23,877 nucleotides of DNA from CBDUEV01 sp965366365. Lineage in GTDB: Bacteria; Actinomycetota; Acidimicrobiia; Spongiisociales; JAENVV01. Below the pieces are notes generated by a model. It was not told where the DNA came from. It saw nothing but the letters and a program-made list of their open reading frames with translations, and made no database searches. Of the stretch, positions 14,845 through 22,502 are shown piece by piece. How positions within the stretch are numbered: position 1 is the first letter of the stretch; each line of letters begins with the position of its first letter. The DNA lies in the NCBI GenBank assembly GCA_965366365.1, contig CBDUEV010000041.1, positions 1 through 23,877 of the forward strand, read 5' to 3'. The position numbers and the translations under genes were made by a program.

Positions 14845-16247
14845 AGTGACTCCGGCTCCTGTAGGTAGTGGTCGATCGCTTCGAGAAACAGCCCTCCCCG
14901 GTGACCATCGGAAACCCGATGGTCGGCTGAGAGGGTGGCCTGGATCACCGGCCGCACCGCCAGCATTCCGTTCTCGGCCCACGGCTTCTCGGTGACCTTT
15001 CCGTAGCTGACCAGCGCCACCTGAGGCGCGTAGATGACCCCGAAACTCACCTCGACCCCGCGGTCACCGAGATTGGTCACCGTGATGGTGGGATCGGACA
15101 TCTCGGAACTCCGCAGTCGACCGGTCCGGGCCCGGGTCACGAGATCGGTCAAGTCGGTCATGATCTGGTTGAGATCCTTGCTGTCGGCGTCGTGGAGGGC
15201 CGGGGCGATCAAGCCGCCCTTGCGCAACGAAACCGCCACCCCCAGGTGGGCGGACTGTGCAGCCTCGAAGTGGTCGTCGACGAAGAACCCATTCATCTCC
15301 GGGACGTCGCGCGTGGCCAACGCAGTGGCCTTGAGCAGCAGGACGACAGGCAGAACCCTCTCGGCCATCGGACGCTGCTCGTTGACCTCGGAGAGCCACC
15401 GCAACGCCCTCCTCATGTCGATGCTGGTTCCGAGGTAATAGTGGGGGATCTCCCGCTTCGACTTCGCCATGACGGCCGCGATCGCTCTGCGCATGGCCAG
15501 GCGCCGCTCCTCGGCCTTGTCGGAGTCGCCCGGACCCACGGCCGGTTCCGGCCCAGCGGAAGGCCCAGCGGAGGGCCCAGCGGAAGGTTCAGGGGAAGGG
15601 GCGGTGGAAGGGGCGTCGCTTTCCGTCACGGAGGCTCGGCGGGTGGCTCGCACGTCTGCTTCGGTGATCAGCAGACCCGGCCCGGTACCGGTCACGGCGG
15701 CCAGGTCCACTTCGAGCTCGGCAGCCACCAACCTGGCCCGCGGCGACGCCTTGGGGCGCCTGGGTTCCTCCCGGAGCTCCGGCGGGCTGCTGGGGGCGTG
15801 GGCCGCAGCACGTACGTCGGTGCGACTGATCGAGCCGTTCGGTCCCGTGCCTGTGATGGCGGCGAGATCGACGGCGAGTTCGTGCGCGAGGTGGCGCACA
15901 GGAGGCGTTACGCGACTCTGGGCGTGAGGAGCGGGCGGCGTTGCCGAAGCCTGGGGTTCGGGCGTCGTGGCGACGTTCTCAGCGGCTGGTGCCCGGGGGG
16001 CTGCCTCGTCGGTGGGGCCGGCCAGTGTGGCGAGCGGAGTGCCGACCGGCACTTCGGTGCCCTCGGGAACCAACAGCTCGCCAATGGTGCCTTCTTCCCA
16101 GATCTCGACCTCGATGATGCCCTTCTCGGTTTCGACGAGCACGACGATGTCGCCTCTTTCGACGGTGTCGCCGGGCGAGACCATCCATTCGACGACCGTC
16201 CCGCGGTCCATATCGGCACCGAGGGACGGCATCGTGAAATCGGTCAC
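14841..16247 (-). CDS. 2-oxoacid dehydrogenase E2 (dihydrolipoamide acyltransferase)
   Basis: Core acyltransferase of a pyruvate- or branched-chain-type dehydrogenase complex, 468 residues. Domains in order: one lipoyl domain (about 1-77) with lipoylated Lys42 in ETEKGI; a linker; two consecutive peripheral-subunit-binding domains (about 114-149, VRHLAHELAVDLAAITGTGP, and 166-203, ARLVAAELEVDLAAVTGTGP); a Pro/Ala/Gly/Ser linker carrying a short tandem repeat; and the catalytic domain (about 245-468) with DHRVSDG, His443 and Asp447 in the active site. GTG 16247 overlaps the E1-beta stop in GTGA. The longer ORF from 16436 lies within the E1-beta gene and is rejected. A double binding domain is unusual; most E2s carry one. 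Acetyl specificity is not proven. Confidence 0.93.
   Translation of the reverse strand: MTDFTMPSLGADMDRGTVVEWMVSPGDTVERGDIVVLVETEKGIIEVEIWEEGTIGELLVPEGTEVPVGTPLATLAGPTDEAAPRAPAAENVATTPEPQASATPPAPHAQSRVTPPVRHLAHELAVDLAAITGTGPNGSISRTDVRAAAHAPSSPPELREEPRRPKASPRARLVAAELEVDLAAVTGTGPGLLITEADVRATRRASVTESDAPSTAPSPEPSAGPSAGPSAGPEPAVGPGDSDKAEERRLAMRRAIAAVMAKSKREIPHYYLGTSIDMRRALRWLSEVNEQRPMAERVLPVVLLLKATALATRDVPEMNGFFVDDHFEAAQSAHLGVAVSLRKGGLIAPALHDADSKDLNQIMTDLTDLVTRARTGRLRSSEMSDPTITVTNLGDRGVEVSFGVIYAPQVALVSYGKVTEKPWAENGMLAVRPVIQATLSADHRVSDGHRGGLFLEAIDHYLQEPESL
15551..15610 (-). repeat. Five-copy degenerate 12-bp tandem repeat in the E2 linker
   Basis: Units of the form GCCCAGCGGAAG occur at 15551, 15563 and 15575 (near identical), with two decayed copies at 15587 and 15599. 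On the coding strand they give the PSAGPSAGPSAGP part of the flexible linker (about residues 221-233). The period is four codons, so copy-number changes keep the frame. Confidence 0.8.
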
Positions 16248-17236
16248 ACTCCCACCACCTTCCGGGCAGCATCCACGATCTTGAATGTCTGCGGTAGGGC
16301 GGCCTCCTCGAGGTGCTTGGCGTAGGGGATGGGCACTTCTTCGGTGCAGACACGCTCGGGCGGGGCGTCCAGCTCGTGGAGAGCGTCGATTGCGATTCGG
16401 GCGATCAGCTCGGCGTTGATACCGCCGCTTCGCCACCCTTCGTCGACGACGACGAGACGGTGGGTCTTGGCAACCGACTCGATAACCGTGCCGCTGTCGA
16501 GGGGTCGCAGCGATCGGAGGTCGATCACCTCGGCCTCGATTCCGAGGGTGGCCAGCTCGTTCGCCGCGGCGAGTGTCTTGGGCAGGCTGCCGCCGTAGGT
16601 GACCAACGTGACATCGCCCCCGGCACGCCGCAGGCGGGCCGAGGTCAGATCGACGGGTCCGCTTCCGTCAGGGAGTTCGCCCTCGAGGCCGTAGAGAGAA
16701 GCGTTCTCGAAGATGAGCACCGGATCGGGATCGTCCAAGGCCGTCGGGAGCATCCAGCGAGCGTCCTCGACCGTGGCCGGAACGGCCACCTTGATCCCGG
16801 GGATGTGGGCGTACCAGCCCTCCAGGCTGTGAGAGTGCTGGGCGGCGAGTTGGCGACCAGCTCCGGTAGCCATCCGAATCACCACGGGGATGTTGAACTG
16901 GCCACCGGACATGTGCAGCCAGGTGGCTGCGGTGTTGAGGATCTGATCGATGGCCAGAGTCGAGAAGTTGCAGGTCATGATCTCGACGATGGGCCGCATC
17001 CCACCGAGTGCCGCGCCGATGCCCGCTCCGGTGAAACCCGACTCGGCCAGAGGGGTGTCCCTGATCCGCTCGGGTCCGAATTCCTCGTAGAGGCCCTTCG
17101 TGACTGCGTAGCAGCCGCCGTAGCGGCCGACGTCCTCGCCCATGAGGAAGACCCTCGGGTCGTCCGCCATCGCCTGACGGATTGCCTGTTTGACGGCCTC
17201 GCGGTAGGTCATCGTCTGGGTGGATGTGATGGTCAT
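16244..17236 (-). CDS. pdhB: 2-oxoacid dehydrogenase E1 component, beta subunit
   Basis: Beta subunit of a heterotetrameric thiamine-diphosphate E1, 330 residues as usual. It starts TMTYREAVKQAIRQAM, followed by VFLMGEDVGRYGG (29-41) and DTPLAESGFTGAGIGAALGG (60-79), where Glu65 is the conserved TPP-activating glutamate. Later TGAGRQLAAQHSHSLEGWY and the C-terminal PPERVCTEEVPIPYAKHLE segments are standard. ATG 17236 overlaps the alpha-subunit stop (ATGA) and GAGGAGG lies upstream; the ORF start at 17263 is inside the alpha gene. With E1-alpha it decarboxylates a 2-oxo acid and reductively acylates the E2 lipoyl domain. The symbol assumes pyruvate; acetoin or branched-chain substrates are not excluded. 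Confidence 0.93.
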   Translation of the reverse strand: MTITSTQTMTYREAVKQAIRQAMADDPRVFLMGEDVGRYGGCYAVTKGLYEEFGPERIRDTPLAESGFTGAGIGAALGGMRPIVEIMTCNFSTLAIDQILNTAATWLHMSGGQFNIPVVIRMATGAGRQLAAQHSHSLEGWYAHIPGIKVAVPATVEDARWMLPTALDDPDPVLIFENASLYGLEGELPDGSGPVDLTSARLRRAGGDVTLVTYGGSLPKTLAAANELATLGIEAEVIDLRSLRPLDSGTVIESVAKTHRLVVVDEGWRSGGINAELIARIAIDALHELDAPPERVCTEEVPIPYAKHLEEAALPQTFKIVDAARKVVGV

Positions 17237-18228
17237 GCCAGCACCTCCTCGGGGGCGTTCCATGGTTCGCTCGTCACGAATCTATGAAGGTCGGAGACGG
17301 GCTCGCACGTGCCGGCCTCGGCGAATTCGACGGCGCGCTGCACCTCGGCGTCGGCGGCCTGGGTGAGCTCATCGAAGTCGCGCTCGGTGAGGAGTCCGGC
17401 TGCTTCCATCTTCTCGGCGAAGGTGGTGATCGGGTCGTGTTCCTTCCACTTCTCCACCTCCTCCTTGCGCCGGTACAACTCCGGATCGAACATCGAATGG
17501 GCCCTGAACCGATAGGTCTGGAGCTCCAGGAAGTGCGGTCCGCCCCCCGCCCGCACTGCCTCGATGGCGAGGCGGGCGCTGTGTTCGGTGGCCATCACGT
17601 CCATTCCATCCACCGTCCAGGCCGGCACCTCGTACGCCGAGGCCTTGACCGCCAGGTTGGTCTCGGACTCCGAGCGGTCCAGCGCCGTACCCATCGCATA
17701 GCGATTGTTCTCGCAGCAGAACAGGACGGGGAGCTTCCACAGGGCGGCGAGGTTCATCGCCTCGTGAAACTCGCCTTCCGCGACCGCTCCTTCGCCGAAG
17801 AACACCGCCGTCACCTGGGCGCGGCCCTGAAGCTGATCCGCCAGGGCAAGGCCTACCGCCAGAGGCAACCCACCGCTGACGATGGCGTTGCCACCGTAGA
17901 AGCGGGTCTCCTTGTCGAAGAGGTGCATCGAACCGCCCCGGCCTCGACTGCACCCTTCCTGTTTGCCGTACATCTCGGCCATGATCGACTCGGCGGAAAC
18001 CCCCCGAACCAGGGCGTGTCCGTGCTCGCGGTAGGTTGCCACGACCGCGTCCTCCGGTCGGAGTGATTCCATCACGCCGACCGCGATGGCCTCCTCCCCG
18101 ACGTACAGATGAAGGAAGCCGCGGATCTTCTCCTGCTGATAGAGCTCGGCCGACTTCTCCTCGAACCGTCTGATGCGAAGCATCTGACCGAGAAGATGTC
18201 GAGCGTGGTGGCGATCGATGGTCGTCAT
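17233..18228 (-). CDS. pdhA: 2-oxoacid dehydrogenase E1 component, alpha subunit
   Basis: TPP-binding alpha subunit, 331 residues. MLRIRRFEEKSAELYQQEKI (16-35) and GFLHLYVGEEAIAVG are conserved N-terminal parts; GSMHLFD and NAIVSGGLPLAVGLA follow. The TPP/Mg motif is GEGAVAEGEFHEAMNLAALW...ENN (145-175), so the first element reads Gly-Glu-Gly in place of the usual Gly-Asp-Gly. The end of the second motif, ENNRYAMGT, and the loop YRFRAHSMFDPELYR are closest to pyruvate dehydrogenase-type E1-alpha. ATG 18228 overlaps the acetyl-CoA synthetase stop in ATGA. The full set of conserved regions suggests an active enzyme despite the Asp-to-Glu change, which keeps a metal-binding carboxylate. Confidence 0.94.
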   Translation of the reverse strand: MTTIDRHHARHLLGQMLRIRRFEEKSAELYQQEKIRGFLHLYVGEEAIAVGVMESLRPEDAVVATYREHGHALVRGVSAESIMAEMYGKQEGCSRGRGGSMHLFDKETRFYGGNAIVSGGLPLAVGLALADQLQGRAQVTAVFFGEGAVAEGEFHEAMNLAALWKLPVLFCCENNRYAMGTALDRSESETNLAVKASAYEVPAWTVDGMDVMATEHSARLAIEAVRAGGGPHFLELQTYRFRAHSMFDPELYRRKEEVEKWKEHDPITTFAEKMEAAGLLTERDFDELTQAADAEVQRAVEFAEAGTCEPVSDLHRFVTSEPWNAPEEVLA

Positions 18229-20006
18229 GATTGCGCCTCCGGCTGAGCGAGGGTCGAGAGGTCGCCGGTGGGCAACCCCAGTTCTTGGGCGCGCAGGAGG
18301 CGCCGCATGATCTTGCCGCTGCGCGTCTCGGGGAGATGGTCCCGGACCTCGATCTGGCGAGGCGCCACCGCCGGTCCGAGTTCCAACCGGGCGTGAGCTT
18401 TCAACTCGCGGACCAATGCTTTGCCGGCCTCAAAGCCGGGATTGAGAGAAACGAACGCCTTGACGATCTCCCCGGCGGCCTCGTCGGGTACTCCGATCAC
18501 CCCTGCTTCGGCGACCGCCGGATGGGAGAGCAACACGCTCTCCACCTCGAACGGCCCGATGAGGTGGCCGGACGTCTTGATGGCGTCGTCGGCCCGGCCA
18601 ACGAACCAGAAGAATCCCTCCGCGTCGCACTTGGCCAAATCGCCCGTGCAGTACCAGCCTCCCTGGAATGCCTGGGCGTAGCGCTCCTCACGGTGCAGGT
18701 AGCCTCGGAACATCGACGGCCAGCCGGGTCGGATGGCCAGCTCGCCTTCCTCGCCGCGGGATGCCTGGACTGCCGCCCCTGCTTCGTCGAGCATCACCTT
18801 CCCGTGCTGGTCCCGACGGAGAATGCCGGCGGTGATCCCGGGAAGCGGACGCCCCATCGAACCGGGGAGGACCGTCGAGCCGGCGTAGTTGGCGATCATG
18901 ATTCCGCCGGTCTCGGTCTGCCACCAATTGTCATGAATAGGCAGCCCAAAAGCTTCCTGGCCCCAGATCACCCCATCGGGATGAAGTGGCTCTCCGACGC
19001 TCGCCACGAACCGGAGGCGGGACAGGTCGTATTCCTTGGCGACGCTGCTGCCCGCTCTCATGAGCATGCGCACCGCGGTTGGGGCCGTGTACCAGACCGT
19101 CACTCCCTGATCCTGGAGCACGCCGTACCACCGGTCGGGGTCGAACTCGCCCTCGTCGACGATCATGGTCAGGCCATGGACCAACGGGGCGATGATCCCG
19201 TACGACGTCCCGGTCACCCAACCGGGATCGGCGGTGCACCAGAACACATCCTCGGGATGGAAGTCGAGTGCCACCCGCCCGGTGTGGAGATGATGGGCGA
19301 CCGCGGCGTGCACGTGGATGGCCCCTTTCGGCTGCCCGGTCGTGCCGCTCGTGAAATGAAGCAGTGCCATGTCTTCGGGGCTGGTGGGGGCGACCTCGAA
19401 ATCATCGGACCCGGCTGCCATGAAGTCATCGAAGTCGAGAACATCGTCGTCCAGTTCAGCCCCGCCGACCACGACGACGTGTCGGAGGCTGGGCATCTCG
19501 GCCCTGATGTCGGCGACCTTGGCCGCATAGAGCGCAGCCGTCGTCACGAGGACGGTCCCGTCACCGATGTTGATCCGCTGCTTGATGGGTTCAGGGCCAA
19601 AGGCCGAAAAGAGGGGAGCCATGACGCACCCGTACTTGAGTGTGCCGAGGGCAGCGATGTACAACGCGGGGATTCGACCGCTGAGAATGAAAACTCTGGC
19701 GCCCTTGGGGACCCCGAGTGCGTCCAACCCGGAGGCGAACCGATTCGTCGACCTTCTCAGCTCGGCGTAGGAATAGTGCTCAGAAGTGCCCTGTTTGCCG
19801 AGCCATCGGATGGCGTCCCGGCCGGCGAGGCCTCCCTGTGCGTGTCGGTCGACCGCCTCGTGGGCGATATTGAGCCGGCCACCGGGGAGGCCGTCCAACC
19901 CCGCTTTGGCGTCGTCCCATGAGAACTCCGCCCAGGCCTGGTCGTAGTCGAGGAGGTTCGGGACAACGTCCCAGTTACCTCGCTTCTCGATCGGTGAGTA
20001 CGCCAT
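18225..20006 (-). CDS. acsA: Acetate--CoA ligase (acetyl-CoA synthetase, AcsA type)
   Basis: ANL-superfamily adenylate-forming ligase, 593 residues, converting acetate, ATP and CoA to acetyl-CoA, AMP and PPi. Visible motifs are the phosphate loop LLHFTSGTTGQPKGAIH (215-231), YTAPTAVRML (306-315), DNWWQTETGG (359-368), whose tryptophan restricts the acyl pocket to acetate or similar short acids, YCTGDLA and GRADDAIKTSGHLIGPFEVE. The C-terminal RSGKIMRRLLR carries the catalytic lysine commonly controlled by acetylation. ATG 20006 has GGAGG seven bases upstream (20014-20018); the ORF extension to 20150 is Arg/Pro-rich and rejected. First gene of a five-gene operon with E1-alpha, E1-beta, E2 and ACP. 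Propionate use is possible. Confidence 0.93.
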   Translation of the reverse strand: MAYSPIEKRGNWDVVPNLLDYDQAWAEFSWDDAKAGLDGLPGGRLNIAHEAVDRHAQGGLAGRDAIRWLGKQGTSEHYSYAELRRSTNRFASGLDALGVPKGARVFILSGRIPALYIAALGTLKYGCVMAPLFSAFGPEPIKQRINIGDGTVLVTTAALYAAKVADIRAEMPSLRHVVVVGGAELDDDVLDFDDFMAAGSDDFEVAPTSPEDMALLHFTSGTTGQPKGAIHVHAAVAHHLHTGRVALDFHPEDVFWCTADPGWVTGTSYGIIAPLVHGLTMIVDEGEFDPDRWYGVLQDQGVTVWYTAPTAVRMLMRAGSSVAKEYDLSRLRFVASVGEPLHPDGVIWGQEAFGLPIHDNWWQTETGGIMIANYAGSTVLPGSMGRPLPGITAGILRRDQHGKVMLDEAGAAVQASRGEEGELAIRPGWPSMFRGYLHREERYAQAFQGGWYCTGDLAKCDAEGFFWFVGRADDAIKTSGHLIGPFEVESVLLSHPAVAEAGVIGVPDEAAGEIVKAFVSLNPGFEAGKALVRELKAHARLELGPAVAPRQIEVRDHLPETRSGKIMRRLLRAQELGLPTGDLSTLAQPEAQS

Positions 20007-20125
20007 GGGTGCACCTCCGCGTCCATCATCACAACTACTCCCGCCGTTGGGTCGGGGTCCGAAGTCCATTCTTTGGGGGCGTCGGGAACGTTGGCGCCTC
20101 GATCCAGCCGGCCTTGGGGCGCCGC

Positions 20126-20131
20126 TACTGT
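20126..20131 (+). promoter_or_regulatory. Candidate -10 box (TACTGT) before the RimJ-like gene
   Basis: TACTGT ends six bases before GTG 20138 (the second codon of the annotated ATG 20135 start) and three before the ATG. Leaderless initiation at GTG would fit, and no Shine-Dalgarno sequence is present. Confidence 0.25.
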
Positions 20132-20134
20132 GGC

Positions 20135-20671
20135 ATGGTGCCCGGGCCACCCGACATTCGCATCCGTCCTGCCACCGACGAGGATCGAGAACTCCTGGAG
20201 CTTCTCTCCTCTCCTCGAGAAGCGGGCGAGTACAACACGTTCGAGACGGACGCCGGGTATCTGGCGCGGCCGGTAGAGGTACAGAGGTTCGTCATCGAAC
20301 ACGCCGACGGCGCCCCGATCGGCGACCTCAGCTACTTCGGCGTCACCTATGGGCCGAACTCCGCCAGCACCGCTTGGAAGATCGGCATCACCGTGCTTCG
20401 TTCACAGCGTCGAAAGGGATTCGGCTGGCGCGCCCAACGACTCCTCGCCGAACACCTCTTCGCCACGACCGGGGCCAATCGAGTCGAAGCGGACACCGAC
20501 GTCACGAATGTGGCGGAGCAGCGTGCGTTGGAGCGCGCCGGATTCAGCCGGGAGGGCGTTCTCCGGAGCGCCCAATACCGGGGGGGTGTCTGGCACGATC
20601 TCGTCCTCTATTCCATCCTGCGGCCGGACGTCGAGGCCGGTGCAGATGCCGGACCGGACCGAACTCGGTAG
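20135..20671 (+). CDS. RimJ/RimL-like GNAT family N-acetyltransferase
   Basis: Acetyltransferase of the Acetyltransf_3 (RimJ/RimL) type, 178 residues. It begins IRIRPATDEDRELLELL, has WKIGITVLRSQRRKGFGWRA (81-100) with the acetyl-CoA loop RRKGFG (92-97), and DVTNVAEQRALERAGFSREG (122-141), followed by W-H-D-L-V-L-Y, the customary end of this family. The substrate could be a protein N-terminus, an amino acid or an antibiotic; this cannot be told. ATG 20135 is preferred to upstream in-frame codons because the upstream part reads as Arg/His-rich and overlaps the divergent operon's promoter region; GTG 20138 is an alternative start. It is divergent from acsA and 38 bases upstream of the ABC transporter genes. 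Confidence 0.88.
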   Translation: MVPGPPDIRIRPATDEDRELLELLSSPREAGEYNTFETDAGYLARPVEVQRFVIEHADGAPIGDLSYFGVTYGPNSASTAWKIGITVLRSQRRKGFGWRAQRLLAEHLFATTGANRVEADTDVTNVAEQRALERAGFSREGVLRSAQYRGGVWHDLVLYSILRPDVEAGADAGPDRTR

Positions 20672-20709
20672 GCTACCGGTGCCTTCGGGCCACAAAAATG
20701 GAGGAACCA

Positions 20710-21570
20710 ATGATGAAGACATGGAAGCTCTTGGCTCTCGTTGCGGCCTTGACGATGGTGCTGGCAGCATGCGGCACCGCAGATTCCGAAACCGACACGG
20801 GAACCGACGCGGTAGCCGACACTCAAGCGAGCGAGAGCTCGGGATTGCCGGACCTCGAGGGGCGGGAAGTGACAGTGGGTGTGGAGAATGCCTACCTGCC
20901 CTTCAACTACGTTCTACCCGGTGAGTCCGAAGGCCAGGGTTGGGACTACGACGCCTGGAACGCCATCTGCGACCTCTTGAACTGCGAGGCCGTGTTCGTC
21001 GAGGCCGGTTGGCCGGCTGTGATCGACCAGGTGGCTCAAGGCGAGTTGGATACCGCCGCCGACGGGATTTCCATTACCGATGAGCGGAAGGAAGTCGTTG
21101 ACTTCTCGGATCCGTACATGGTGGTGCAGCAGAAGCTCATCGTGGTCCTCGGCGAGGACCGCTGGGCCGACGCCGACGCCTTGCTGGCCGACCCGGACGC
21201 CTTGATCGGGACGCAGGTGGGGACGACCAACTACGAGCTGGCCATCGGTCTGGTCGACGAATCCCGCGTCAGCGCCTTCGATCAGTTTGGACTGGCCATC
21301 CAGGCGCTCATCGCCGGTGATGTGGACGCAGTCATCATCGATGACGCCGCCGGGCTCGGCTACGTGGGCGAGAATGCCGACGAGATCGTCACTCTGGACG
21401 GAGCCTTGCAGTCGGATCCGCTCGGGTTCATCTACCCGCTCGGCAGTGATCTCGTCGGCCCTGTGAACGAAGCGCTGGCGGTCATGGCGGAGAACGGAAC
21501 CCTGCAGTCCTTGGGAGAGAAGTTCTTCACCGACTCCTTCACGATCACCTACGAAGACCTGGAAGGCTGA
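20710..21570 (+). CDS. Amino-acid ABC transporter substrate-binding lipoprotein
   Basis: Extracytoplasmic solute-binding protein of the polar amino-acid type (SBP_bac_3), 286 residues. The lipoprotein signal MMKTWKLLALVAALTMVLAA ends in LAAC with Cys21 as the lipidated residue, followed by an acidic Asp/Thr/Ser linker (about 22-50). The two-lobe domain shows VTVGVENAYLPFNYVLPG, YDAWNAICDLL, DGISITDERKEVVDFSDPY and GTQVGTTNYELA, and ends TLQSLGEKFFTD. ATG 20710 (or 20713) has GGAGG at 20700-20704; an earlier in-frame ATG 20698 would precede that site and is rejected. Together with the downstream permease it forms an importer; the ligand is unknown. Hairpins follow before the permease. Confidence 0.93.
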   Translation: MMKTWKLLALVAALTMVLAACGTADSETDTGTDAVADTQASESSGLPDLEGREVTVGVENAYLPFNYVLPGESEGQGWDYDAWNAICDLLNCEAVFVEAGWPAVIDQVAQGELDTAADGISITDERKEVVDFSDPYMVVQQKLIVVLGEDRWADADALLADPDALIGTQVGTTNYELAIGLVDESRVSAFDQFGLAIQALIAGDVDAVIIDDAAGLGYVGENADEIVTLDGALQSDPLGFIYPLGSDLVGPVNEALAVMAENGTLQSLGEKFFTDSFTITYEDLEG

Positions 21571-21575
21571 CAAAA

Positions 21576-21591
21576 GGGGCTGCCAAGCCCC
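21576..21591 (+). other. Small hairpin after the binding-protein gene
   Basis: GGGGCT (21576-21581) pairs perfectly with AGCCCC (21586-21591) across a GCCA loop, five bases beyond the stop codon. There is no T-run. It may protect the 3' end of the binding-protein message. Confidence 0.4.
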
Positions 21592-21610
21592 CGCTCAATC
21601 AAGACTCGAT

Positions 21611-21642
21611 AAGATGCGCCGGGCCGAGGCCCGGCGCATCTT
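21611..21642 (+). terminator. 15-bp hairpin between binding-protein and permease genes
   Basis: AAGATGCGCCGGGCC (21611-21625) pairs perfectly with GGCCCGGCGCATCTT (21628-21642) across only two bases; a smaller loop variant is more realistic. It lies just ahead of the permease ribosome site (AAGGAGG, 21647-21653). A partial terminator or RNA-stability element that favours the binding protein over the permease is likely. Confidence 0.65.
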
Positions 21643-21659
21643 TGCGAAGGAGGGCTCCA

Positions 21660-22502
21660 GTGGACGACAAACCGGAGCTCATGAAGGGAACCGCCCCAGG
21701 CACCAGCGTGATCGATTGGGATGCCAGGGATTTCCCTTGGTGGCTGGTCGGGATGCTGCTCATCATCGGGGTGATGGGCGTGGCAGTGGTGCTGAATTCG
21801 GAGTACAACGACGCCTTCAAGGCCATCATTCCCGGCCTGGGGCTGACCCTTCTCCTGACGGTCGGCTCGTTCGTGGCTTCCTTGCTGTTTGGCCTTCTCA
21901 TCGGACTGGGCAGGATCACGGGGACCTCAGCCGGTACCGAGACGAGTCCCTCGGTGATCAGGACCATCATTCGCAACCTCAGCACCCTGTACATCGAGCT
22001 GGTGCGTGGTGTGCCGATGCTCGTCTTCATCTTCGTGATCGCCCAGGTGATTGCTCCCGACTTCGCCGACCTCATCAACGTGGAGAGCCGCAGCATCGCC
22101 CCGGCGTTCCGTGCCAGTGCCGCGCTCTCCCTCTTCTATGCCGCCTTCATCGCGGAGGTGTTCCGCGCCGGGATTCAATCTGTCCCGCGTGGTCAGATCG
22201 AAGCGGGTAGAGCCATCGGCCTCTCGGACTCGCAGATCATGCGTCAGATCACCCTGCCGCAGGCCGTCCGCAACATGTTGCCTGCCCTCGGCAACGACCT
22301 CATCAGCCTCATGAAAGACACCTCGCTGGTCTCGGTGTTGGCAGTCCGTGAGCTGACCCAAATGGCCCGGCTCTACACCGGCTCGACCTTCCGATTTCGG
22401 GAAGGCTTCTTCGTCCTCGTGGTCCTGTACGTTTCGCTCACGCTGGGCCTCAGCTTGTTGCTCCGGTGGTACGAACGCCGCATCGCCATTCCCGGGCGGT
22501 AG
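21660..22502 (+). CDS. Amino-acid ABC transporter permease (HisM/GlnP type)
   Basis: Membrane subunit of a polar amino-acid importer, 280 residues. The first 30 residues are polar; hydrophobic segments follow at about 31-50 (WLVGMLLIIGVMGVAVV), 60-85, 112-130, 150-170 and the C-terminus. The EAA loop that contacts the ATPase is intact: EAGRAIGLSDSQIMRQITLP, then PQAVRNMLPALGND. ELVRGVPMLVFIFVIAQ is typical of the HisMQ family. GTG 21660 is chosen because AAGGAGG (21647-21653) lies six bases upstream; the ORF start at 21642 would lie inside the hairpin. The expected ATP-binding protein gene is absent here: the next gene is pgi, so the ATPase must be encoded elsewhere or shared. Confidence 0.93.
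   Translation: MDDKPELMKGTAPGTSVIDWDARDFPWWLVGMLLIIGVMGVAVVLNSEYNDAFKAIIPGLGLTLLLTVGSFVASLLFGLLIGLGRITGTSAGTETSPSVIRTIIRNLSTLYIELVRGVPMLVFIFVIAQVIAPDFADLINVESRSIAPAFRASAALSLFYAAFIAEVFRAGIQSVPRGQIEAGRAIGLSDSQIMRQITLPQAVRNMLPALGNDLISLMKDTSLVSVLAVRELTQMARLYTGSTFRFREGFFVLVVLYVSLTLGLSLLLRWYERRIAIPGR

Noticed and set aside
16248..16436. 63-residue N-terminal extension of E2
   Set aside because: Lies wholly inside the E1-beta gene; the lipoyl domain begins right after GTG 16247 in a GTGA overlap like the other junctions of the operon.
15192..17287. Long plus-strand open frames opposite E2 and E1-beta (377 and 324 codons)
   Set aside because: Antisense to complete dehydrogenase genes; no ribosome site or recognisable domain.
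18231..19922. 563-codon plus-strand open frame opposite acsA
   Set aside because: It mirrors the acetyl-CoA synthetase gene, which has complete motifs and a ribosome site; the antisense translation shows no domain and typical GC-rich shadow composition.
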